A DNA stretch of 22,856 nucleotides from a virus. Made by a program: the position numbers and the translations under genes. Position 1 is the first letter of the stretch, and every line of letters begins with the position of its first letter. Where the stretch lies: positions 1 through 22,856 of IMG/VR virus record IMGVR_UViG_3300032238_000386, one strand, 5' to 3'. A model generated the notes under the pieces. That model was not told where the DNA came from. It searched no databases and saw only the letters and a list, made by a program, of their open reading frames with translations. Shown here piece by piece: positions 14,513 to 20,117 of this stretch.

Positions 14513-15496
14513 ATGGCAAAGAAAACCTATAAAAAACCACCGGCTAAAATTGATGTAAGTTCATTGGGTGTTTCTTATGGTTTCCCAAAAATAAATGTAA
14601 CAGCAAAACCTAAAGCTAGTACACCTAAGAAAAAAGTGGAAACTAAGAAAAAGGTTGAAACTAAAAACGCTAGGCCATCTCTATATGATTCAACAGTTAA
14701 AGATCAATATGGAAAACCAGTAGTTAATAAGCCTTCTAATTCTAAGAAAACTCCTTATGGAATGGCATCTAAAATTACAGATAAAAAGAAAGATGTCAAA
14801 AAAGTAGAAACTAAAAAAGTAGTTGCAAATAAACCTGAAACTAAAAAATCTGTTGTTAAGTCAATTAGTAAAGATCTTCTTGACAAGATGACAAGAACTG
14901 GTCAAGGTTATTATTTAAATACTAAGACTGGTAAACTTGAAAAGAATCCTGATATTAATACTATAACTAAAATAGTTGCATCATCTGTTAAAAAAGTTAA
15001 GCCTAAAAAAGAAGAAGTTAAAAAAGCAGAGACTAAGAAACTTGCAACTAAAAAAGTTTCAACAACAAAACCTAAACGAACTGGTAATAGTTTTATGGAT
15101 GTTGCAACTGGTGCAGTACCTGATGATTTCTACACTGTTAAACCTAAGTTAACAACTCCAAAAGTTACAACTCCTGAAAAAATATCTTCACCTACAGTAT
15201 CTCAATTGTGGCAACAAAAAACTGGTACTAGTTGGTCAGAAGCTAAAAAGCAAGGATTAACTGATGGTAGTGCTTCTGCAAATATTGCTTTGCTGAAAAA
15301 ACTTAAATCTGGTTCTATAAATAAAAATACTATTAAAGCTGATTCTAATAGAAAATTATTTGAAAAAGAAATGAATCAAAATATTCAGGATGAACTATCT
15401 GGAAAAATAAAATTTGATGAACCAGTAGCAACAATGAGAAGAGGAGGTTCAGTTAGAAAAATGCGCAAAGGTAGTATTACAAAAAGAAAAAAATAA
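14513..15496 (+). CDS. Lysine-rich repetitive protein with C-terminal Gly-Gly motif
   Basis: About 72 of 327 residues are Lys. The N-terminal 190 residues are low-complexity, with repeated K-V-E-T-K-K units (KKKVETKKKVETK near 39-51, again near 92-97) and A/P/T/S-rich linkers. They resemble histone-H1-like or linker-type tails. A less repetitive segment follows at about 230-295, including SQLWQQKTGTSWSEAKKQG. The last 20 residues carry RRGGSVRKMRKGS and a basic end, the Gly-Gly motif seen in three other proteins here. DNA condensation inside the capsid is my inference. No membrane or secretion signal is visible. Confidence 0.75.
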   Translation: MAKKTYKKPPAKIDVSSLGVSYGFPKINVTAKPKASTPKKKVETKKKVETKNARPSLYDSTVKDQYGKPVVNKPSNSKKTPYGMASKITDKKKDVKKVETKKVVANKPETKKSVVKSISKDLLDKMTRTGQGYYLNTKTGKLEKNPDINTITKIVASSVKKVKPKKEEVKKAETKKLATKKVSTTKPKRTGNSFMDVATGAVPDDFYTVKPKLTTPKVTTPEKISSPTVSQLWQQKTGTSWSEAKKQGLTDGSASANIALLKKLKSGSINKNTIKADSNRKLFEKEMNQNIQDELSGKIKFDEPVATMRRGGSVRKMRKGSITKRKK

Positions 15497-15515
15497 TTTA
15501 TATAAATTAAGTAAA

Positions 15516-15686
15516 ATGAAAAGTACAAAAACTGGAACTTATGTTGGTTTAAACTCTAAAGTTTCTGCAATAAAAACTGCTGGTACTAAAGGTACAAAGT
15601 CTGGGGTTAACTCTAAAGTTTCTGCATCTAAAGTAGCTAAAGGAAGACCAGCTAAATCTACGTCTCCTAAAAAAGCAAAACCATAA
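15516..15686 (+). CDS. Small basic repeat protein, 56 aa
   Basis: A 57-codon frame starts at ATG 15516 after the leader TTAAGTAAA, which also precedes the next gene at 15718. The protein is basic and built from two similar halves: G-L-N-S-K-V-S-A (residues 11-18) and G-V-N-S-K-V-S-A, encoded by an exact 18-nt repeat (AACTCTAAAGTTTCTGCA). It ends AKSTSPKKAKP, like an AT-hook or histone-tail sequence. It fills a 220-nt gap between two Lys-rich genes. No family is recognised; it is most likely another member of the basic cassette. Confidence 0.65.
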   Translation: MKSTKTGTYVGLNSKVSAIKTAGTKGTKSGVNSKVSASKVAKGRPAKSTSPKKAKP

Positions 15687-15717
15687 CTATAAGTATAATA
15701 ATTTAAAATTAAGTAAA

Positions 15718-16254
15718 ATGGCAAATCTAAATGATGGACCTAAAAAGCCAAAAAGAAAAGGAAGTAAACCAAATCCTGTTGCAAAAAAAGAAGTAACTGT
15801 ATATGCACCTAATCAAGAAGATGTATATAAAAGTTCAAATGGAAGGGGACGTTTTACCAGTACAGATAAAAAAGGTAAAAGAAACTGGATACATAATATG
15901 GGCAAAAGTAATGACAAACTGTATGCTGCTGGAAAATATAGTACAAAACCAACATATTCAACCATTGATGATAAAACAAGTTTTACAAAATCTATGGATA
16001 CTACTGGATTTGCTAAAGGTAAAAAAATATTTACTATAAATTCAATTAAAAGATCAGGTGGTAAGGATGGTGAATTAAAAAAAATGACAACAAAATCTGC
16101 TAAGATTCCAAGAAGTGAAGTATTGTCTACATTGGATAAATGGAAAGCAGCTGCTTCTAAAATGACAAGTGGTAAGAAATCTGTAAAAGCTCAAAAACCT
16201 AATGTTATAAAAAGTAATAAAACAACTGGTACAACTGGTAAATCTAGAGGATAA
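15718..16254 (+). CDS. Basic hypothetical protein of the cassette
   Basis: The 178-residue, Lys/Ser/Thr-rich protein has a basic N-terminus (GPKKPKRKGSKPNPVAKK), a middle with aromatic and Gly residues that may fold (about 26-110, RGRFTSTDKKGKRNWIHNMG), and a basic, Thr/Gly-rich C-terminus. There is no signal peptide. The stop overlaps the next ATG by 1 nt (TAATG), coupling it to the DUF5872-like protein. The function is unknown. Its composition and place suggest a virion-packaged DNA-associated protein. Confidence 0.7.
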   Translation: MANLNDGPKKPKRKGSKPNPVAKKEVTVYAPNQEDVYKSSNGRGRFTSTDKKGKRNWIHNMGKSNDKLYAAGKYSTKPTYSTIDDKTSFTKSMDTTGFAKGKKIFTINSIKRSGGKDGELKKMTTKSAKIPRSEVLSTLDKWKAAASKMTSGKKSVKAQKPNVIKSNKTTGTTGKSRG

Positions 16255-16592
16255 TGCCTAAAGATTCTTGTTATCATAGTGTAAAAGCACGGTATGCCGT
16301 GTTCCCTTCAGCAAGGGCTTCTCAAGCTATTGCCAAATGCCGTAAAGGTAAAGGTCAAGTAAGAAAGACTGAAAAGGGTACAGAGCTAAAAAGATGGCAA
16401 GCAGAAAAATGGCAAGATACTAAATCAGGAAAAGCTTGTGGTGCCGGTGGTAAAAATGAATACTGCCGGCCTACAAAAAGAGTGTCAAGTAAGACACCAA
16501 AAACAAAGTATGAACTAACTCCTTCTAAACTAGCTGCTAAGAAAGCTGAGAAGTCAAGAGTAGGAATGGGAAGAAGAGTTAAAAAAGTATAG
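16254..16592 (+). CDS. DUF5872-like small basic Cys protein
   Basis: The 112-residue protein has the core FPSARASQAIAKCRKGKG ... LKRWQAEKW-x-DTKSGKACG ... EYCRPTKRVSSKTPKT, which I recognise as the DUF5872-type sequence known from giant viruses (mimivirus/phycodnavirus relatives) and aquatic phages. Four Cys (6, 29, 62, 71) could bind zinc. The protein is very basic and ends in GRRVKKV. The molecular role of the family is not established to my knowledge. It is translationally coupled to the upstream basic protein (1-nt overlap) and followed after 2 nt by another small gene. Local codon choice (GCC, CGG, CCG) is slightly more GC-rich than that of its neighbours, hinting at separate acquisition. 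Confidence 0.75.
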   Translation: MPKDSCYHSVKARYAVFPSARASQAIAKCRKGKGQVRKTEKGTELKRWQAEKWQDTKSGKACGAGGKNEYCRPTKRVSSKTPKTKYELTPSKLAAKKAEKSRVGMGRRVKKV

Positions 16593-16594
16593 TT

Positions 16595-16834
16595 ATGGCA
16601 ATTAGAAAAACAACTACAAAAAAAACACCAGCTAAGAAATCTTCTTCAGTTGGTATTTCTATTTTAGGTGGAAATAAAGCAGACATGAGAAAATGGGAAA
16701 TTGAATCTGCTATGCATACATTACAAAGAGCTTCTGAGATTCAAAAGAATACTAAGCTTATGAATGATGTTAAAAAAATGGCTGCTGAAAAAGCAAGAGA
16801 GTTTAATAACATTGCATCAGGTAAAAAAATATAA
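16595..16834 (+). CDS. Small basic helical protein, 79 aa
   Basis: A 20-residue Lys/Thr tail (RKTTTKKTPAKKSSS) precedes a short Gly/Ile turn (VGISILGGNK) and a helix (about 30-75: MRKWEIESAMHTLQRASEIQ, then KNTKLMNDVKKMAAEKAREF). The 'basic tail plus helical body' layout resembles small nucleoid-associated proteins, but no family is recognised. It is separated from both neighbours by 2 nt, so it belongs to one polycistronic unit. Confidence 0.65.
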   Translation: MAIRKTTTKKTPAKKSSSVGISILGGNKADMRKWEIESAMHTLQRASEIQKNTKLMNDVKKMAAEKAREFNNIASGKKI

Positions 16835-16836
16835 AG

Positions 16837-17265
16837 ATGGAAAAATTAAACTTTGATCAAATGTTGCAAGCAGCATGTGATGCCATGAAAAAAGAATCAT
16901 TAATGGCAGAACTTTACCAAGCAATTACTGGTAAAGAAATGATCATTATGCAGGTTATCTTTAAAGGTGACATGAAGTATCCATCTTATGTTGTTATGGT
17001 AGATAATAGAGGTAACACAATGGTTACTGGAATGCCTTCTCCTTATCTTGATGATTTAGTAATTAAGATGCCACTAGAGATGACAGAAGCAGAAGCTGAG
17101 GCAGCTTTAGTTGCAGCAGGGTATGAAGATAACTGGAGTACTCTTACGTTAAGAGCTCCATTATATTCAGTAGTATATCCACCACTATATATCTTTGATG
17201 TAAAACATAAAGGATTTATTGCAGTTGATTCTACTGATGCTACTAATGTATTTCCAATTTCATAA
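16837..17265 (+). CDS. Non-basic globular hypothetical protein
   Basis: At 142 residues and slightly acidic, this is the clear exception in a cassette of Lys-rich proteins. It starts with an amphipathic helix (LNFDQMLQAACDAMKKESLM), has strands (MQVIFKGDMKYPSYVVMVDN, about 38-57), a helical segment (EMTEAEAEAALVAAGY) and a hydrophobic strand-rich end (YSVVYPPLYIFDVKHKGFI). It is a compact alpha/beta protein with no known motif. Its position between basic proteins suggests it might chaperone or neutralise them, which is speculation. It is 2 nt from neighbours on both sides. Confidence 0.65.
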   Translation: MEKLNFDQMLQAACDAMKKESLMAELYQAITGKEMIIMQVIFKGDMKYPSYVVMVDNRGNTMVTGMPSPYLDDLVIKMPLEMTEAEAEAALVAAGYEDNWSTLTLRAPLYSVVYPPLYIFDVKHKGFIAVDSTDATNVFPIS

Positions 17266-17267
17266 AG

Positions 17268-17552
17268 ATGAAAAAGACAGCTAAAGTTAAAGTTACGGCT
17301 GGAGGAGAAAAACATGTAGTCTATAAGAAAACTACAAAAAAAGGTGAGGGAAAGATTGGTCATATAATGGTTAATCATCCTACCAAAGATAAAGGTCAGT
17401 GGGATACAATAGATCTTACTGCAAAAGGTAAAGCCAAGACAGTTGCGCAGGGTGTAGCTGCTACAAAGAAATGGCATAAGGATAACCCTGATTATAAATA
17501 TAAAGGAAAAGGAAATGGCAAAGTCACCAGCATGGCAAAGAAAAGAAGGTAA
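17268..17552 (+). CDS. Small basic hypothetical protein, 94 aa
   Basis: The product is Lys-rich and Gly-rich: MKKTAKVKVTAGGEKHVVYKK at the start, a central IGHIMVNHPTKDKGQWDTIDLT, and KTVAQGVAATKKWHKDNPDYKYK towards the end. The core looks foldable (alpha/beta) with basic flanks. Its last 38 nt overlap the start of the DUF6321-like gene in another frame, and the C-terminus MAKKRR lies inside that overlap. The family is not recognised. It is probably part of the same packaged basic set. Confidence 0.65.
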   Translation: MKKTAKVKVTAGGEKHVVYKKTTKKGEGKIGHIMVNHPTKDKGQWDTIDLTAKGKAKTVAQGVAATKKWHKDNPDYKYKGKGNGKVTSMAKKRR

Positions 17553-17787
17553 GAATCCAGAAGGAGGTCTTAATGCTAAGGGAGTTGCTTCTTACAGAGC
17601 AGCTAATCCAGGAAGTAAACTTCAGACAGCTGTGACTACTAAACCATCAAAACTGAAAGCCGGAAGTAAAGATGCTAAGAGACGCAAGAGCTTTTGTGCT
17701 AGAATGTCAGGGATGCCTGGACCAATGAAAGATAAAAAAGGAAGACCAACTAGAAAGGCTCTTTCTTTAAGAAAGTGGAACTGTTAA
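17515..17787 (+). CDS. DUF6321-like small basic protein
   Basis: The 90-residue protein begins MAKSPAWQRKEGKNPEGGLN and ends with GSKDAKRRKSFCARMSGMPG ... PTRKALSLRKWNC, a sequence I recognise as the DUF6321 type, common in aquatic phages and giant viruses with no established function. The family match includes the first residues, so the ATG at 17515 is right even though it overlaps the upstream gene by 38 nt. Two Cys (C74 approx. and the terminal C90) are typical. Very basic, it is a likely nucleic-acid or virion-associated protein. Confidence 0.75.
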   Translation: MAKSPAWQRKEGKNPEGGLNAKGVASYRAANPGSKLQTAVTTKPSKLKAGSKDAKRRKSFCARMSGMPGPMKDKKGRPTRKALSLRKWNC

Positions 17788-17799
17788 AAACTATATATC

Positions 17800-18261
17800 A
17801 TGAAAACTATGAAAACTTGTAAAATGGGCTGTGGCAAAATGAAAGCTGGCGGTGCTGTTAAAAAAATAAGAAAAATGCAACCAGGTGGTCAAGCTAATGC
17901 TGCACTACTATCTGCAATTAATAGAAAAGGTGTTCCAATGAGTGGTTCTACTGGTACTAATAATTCACAAAGTAATATTATTATGAAAAAAGGTGGTACT
18001 AAAAAATATCAGCCAGGAGGACCTGTATATGAAGGTGCATCTCAAAGGGTACCAACTAAAAGTACTACTCCTAATAAATTTAATACACCTGTTGGTACTG
18101 GTACTTTTGTAAAAAGTGGTGGTGCAATAAAATCTTCTTATAAAAAAGGTGGAGCAACTAAAAATGCTAAATTAGCTGCTATGGCTGCACCAAAAAATAA
18201 AATTACTAGAGCAGATATTATTACTGCAGTAACTAAAAAGAAAAAATCTAAAAAGAAATAA
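17800..18261 (+). CDS. Protein with six Lys-flanked Gly-Gly motifs
   Basis: The 153-residue, basic, low-complexity protein starts with a Cys cluster (C7, C11 in MKTCKMGCGK). It then has six Gly-Gly motifs: KAGGAVKK (GG 17-18), KMQPGGQA (29-30), KKGGTKK (65-66), KYQPGGPV (73-74), KSGGAIK (107-108) and KKGGATK (117-118). Two sub-types are visible, K-K-G-G-x-x-K and K-[MY]-Q-P-G-G. The C-terminus is KKKKSKKK. It is the richest example of the motif family in the window. The function is unknown; candidate roles are protease-processed scaffold-like cargo, capsid-lining protein or DNA-condensing peptide. Confidence 0.7.
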   Translation: MKTMKTCKMGCGKMKAGGAVKKIRKMQPGGQANAALLSAINRKGVPMSGSTGTNNSQSNIIMKKGGTKKYQPGGPVYEGASQRVPTKSTTPNKFNTPVGTGTFVKSGGAIKSSYKKGGATKNAKLAAMAAPKNKITRADIITAVTKKKKSKKK

Positions 18262-18263
18262 TC

Positions 18264-18302
18264 ATGTGTAGTTGTAGAGGTAAAGGTAAAGTAAAAAAAT
18301 AA
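18264..18302 (+). CDS. Possible 12-residue mini-protein (C-x-C)
   Basis: Thirteen codons (MCSCRGKGKVKK plus stop) fit between two genes with the same 2-3 nt spacing used by their neighbours: TAATCATG before and TAAGTCATG after. The exact tiling, the C-x-C at residues 2-4 and the basic tail make a translated mini-gene plausible. Chance cannot be excluded at this length. Confidence 0.35.
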   Translation: MCSCRGKGKVKK

Positions 18303-18305
18303 GTC

Positions 18306-18497
18306 ATGGCAACTAAAAAAGGAAGTTGGATACAAGGGGCAATTAAGAAACCTGGTGCTTTAAGAAAATCTCTTGGAGTTAAAGAAGGTGAAAAAATTCC
18401 TAAAGCTAAATTAGCTGCTGCTGCTAAAAAAGGTGGTAAACTTGGACAAAGAGCAAGACTTGCTATTACATTGGGTAAAATGCGTAAAAACAAATAA
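18306..18497 (+). CDS. Small basic conserved phage/giant-virus-type protein, 63 aa
   Basis: The sequence WIQGAIKKPGALRKSLGVKE, then EGEKIPKAKLAAAAKKGGKLG and RARLAITLGKMRK, is one I recall from many aquatic phages and large eukaryotic viruses, without a known function. 15 of 63 residues are Lys. It appears to fold as two or three short helices. It precedes a TAATCATG junction to the next gene. It is likely a DNA-associated virion component by composition and company. Confidence 0.7.
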   Translation: MATKKGSWIQGAIKKPGALRKSLGVKEGEKIPKAKLAAAAKKGGKLGQRARLAITLGKMRKNK

Positions 18498-18499
18498 TC

Positions 18500-18889
18500 A
18501 TGAAAAAGAATAATAAAGTAAATCCACTTAAATACTTTAATGATAATAAAGCTATGGCTTATAAAAAAGCTGGTGGTGCCATGAAAGATTATAAAAAATC
18601 TTTAGTAAAAGCTCAACCTGGTATTCAAATGGGCCCTATGACTGAAGAGGAAGCAATCCGAGCTGCCTTCAAGTCACCTGCAAATGATCCAATGAGTTAT
18701 GGTACGGGACCAAGATTAAATCCTTTAACCAGAAATGAAATAATGGATGTATTAATGAAAGAAGGGGCTAAATCAGCTGCATCTTCAATTGCTAAAGTTC
18801 CACAATACGGACAACAAAAAGCTGCAAGGGCTGCAGATGGATTAAGAAATCAAAAAAAGGGTGGTTCTGTAAAAAGAAAAAAGAAATAA
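18500..18889 (+). CDS. Basic protein with terminal Gly-Gly motifs
   Basis: The 129-residue protein has a Gly-Gly motif near each end: YKKAGGAMKDYKK (GG 25-26) and QKKGGSVKRKKK (GG 121-122). A sequence with AQPGIQMGP (38-46) echoes the Q-P-G-G variant. The middle (about 47-115) is less basic and probably helical (TEEEAIRAAFKSP; RNEIMDVLMKEGAKSAASSI). Motifs at both termini around a folded centre suggest targeting or processing signals. It is 3 nt from the following connector-like gene. Confidence 0.7.
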   Translation: MKKNNKVNPLKYFNDNKAMAYKKAGGAMKDYKKSLVKAQPGIQMGPMTEEEAIRAAFKSPANDPMSYGTGPRLNPLTRNEIMDVLMKEGAKSAASSIAKVPQYGQQKAARAADGLRNQKKGGSVKRKKK

Positions 18890-18892
18890 GAA

Positions 18893-19591
18893 ATGTTAAA
18901 TAGTACTATAACTGTAAAGGTAAAACAAAGACTCAATAAACTTGACAGTCAAGATTATGATAATATAACTTGCTGGCAAATTGTTGAGGCTTTTAATAAA
19001 GCTCAGGTAGAGTGGACTAGAAGACAGTTGCATGGTATTAATGTGGTTAAAGAAGGTGATGAACAATCAACTAGAAGAAAGGATGACCTTCAAATATTAT
19101 TATCCACTGTTCAATTAAATATTACTGATAAAGACTATTATTATTTTGGTGCTCTTCCAGAACCATATTTGCAATGGAAGAGGGTAGATGTTTATGCACA
19201 AAAAGATTGTTGTAATAAAAGACCTATGACAGTTTATTTAGCAGAAGAAGGCAACTTAAGAATTTTGCTAGGAGACAAAGCTAAACAACCAAGTTTTGAA
19301 TGGGGTGAAACATTTGCTACACTAATAGGTGGAAATGTAAATATTTATACTAATGGAGATTTTAATATAGAACGAGCAGATCTTATATATTATAGACAAC
19401 CTAGAAAAATACAAATTGAAGGTTGTTCAGATCCATATACTAATCAACAGTCTACAGTAAACATTACATGTGAGTTTAAAGATGATATAATAGAATTAAT
19501 AATTGATGAAGCAGTAAGTATTCTAGCTGGAGATATTGAGTCAGGAAACCAATTCTCTAGAGGTACAGAAACTGCAGAACGTAACAACTAA
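18893..19591 (+). CDS. Head-tail connector / ring-protein candidate
   Basis: The 232-residue protein begins with a helical stretch (KVKQRLNKLDSQDYDNITCW, WQIVEAFNKAQVEWTRRQLH), has a beta-rich middle (about 85-165) with several Cys, and ends in a helix DDIIELIIDEAVSILAGDIE followed by a polar tail ending AERNN. This layout, with helices at both ends around a beta domain and a conserved acidic helix near the C-terminus, fits adaptor proteins that sit under the portal, and I recall similar termini in crAss-like neck proteins. The position after head genes agrees. It could instead be a tail-completion protein. Confidence 0.55.
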   Translation: MLNSTITVKVKQRLNKLDSQDYDNITCWQIVEAFNKAQVEWTRRQLHGINVVKEGDEQSTRRKDDLQILLSTVQLNITDKDYYYFGALPEPYLQWKRVDVYAQKDCCNKRPMTVYLAEEGNLRILLGDKAKQPSFEWGETFATLIGGNVNIYTNGDFNIERADLIYYRQPRKIQIEGCSDPYTNQQSTVNITCEFKDDIIELIIDEAVSILAGDIESGNQFSRGTETAERNN

Positions 19592-19596
19592 TAAAA

Positions 19597-20055
19597 ATGG
19601 AAAAAGCAAGAATGTTAAAAAGAGAAGCTGCGACATCAGCATCTTATTCAACTGCACCGGCTGGTGGCTCAGCAAATTGTGATACAATGACAGCAGCTTG
19701 TGTATCAGAATTAATGAATGCTGCAACTAGTATTCACAAACTTCACTTAAAAGTAAAAGGAACTGGATCATATGCTGCTCATAAAGCACTCAATGAATTA
19801 TATGATGCACTACCTGGACATGCAGATGATCTTGCTGAAGGATATCAAGGAGCATCAGAAAAATTACTTGACTACAATGAGTCAGTTCCAAGAACATTGA
19901 ATACAGTAGAAGAAGGTATTGCATATCTTAGAGATATGTATCAAATGATTAATAGCCTACAAGCTAAAATGCCTTACTCTGAAATTGTAAATTCATGGGA
20001 TACTGTAAAAGATACTATTAACTCCGGAAAGTATAAATTACTTTTCTTAAAATAA
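19597..20055 (+). CDS. Dps-like miniferritin (DUF5856-like)
   Basis: Dps proteins form 12-subunit shells that oxidise Fe(II), store iron and protect DNA. The helical 152-residue product carries H50, H62, D77 and E81 with spacings 12, 15 and 4, exactly those of the four E. coli Dps ferroxidase residues (H51, H63, D78, E82). The surrounding pattern also fits (H-x2-V-x-G ... YAAHKALNELYD ... HADDLAE). The overall sequence recalls the DUF5856 type in phages and giant viruses. The N-terminal 40 residues are a Lys/Ala/Ser-rich tail, like the DNA-binding tail of Dps, and hold C28 and C35. The C-terminal helices (about 100-150) would complete a four-helix bundle. Lying between a connector-like gene and a major virion protein, it may be packaged. 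Confidence 0.78.
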   Translation: MEKARMLKREAATSASYSTAPAGGSANCDTMTAACVSELMNAATSIHKLHLKVKGTGSYAAHKALNELYDALPGHADDLAEGYQGASEKLLDYNESVPRTLNTVEEGIAYLRDMYQMINSLQAKMPYSEIVNSWDTVKDTINSGKYKLLFLK

Positions 20056-20060
20056 TTTTG
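20053..20060 (+). promoter_or_regulatory. Weak promoter candidate before the 563-aa virion gene
   Basis: TAATTTTG at 20053-20060 matches TAnnTTTG, but no TTG lies at the right distance upstream. Alternatively TTTG (20057-20060) could act as the -33 element with TATATTAT at 20080-20087, 19 nt away, but that -7 element is imperfect. One of the two may drive the 563-residue gene, which has its own terminator. Confidence 0.3.
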
Positions 20061-20117
20061 GAGTTAGGAATATTTTTACTATATTATAATATATATGATT
20101 AACTAAAATTTAAAAAA

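Noticed and set aside
17043-17477. Antisense open frame of 144 codons
   Set aside because: It spans two well-supported + strand genes and shows no family features.
18138-18493. Two overlapping antisense frames
   Set aside because: They are complements of Lys/Gly/Ala-rich genes; their Phe/Leu-rich products are composition artefacts.
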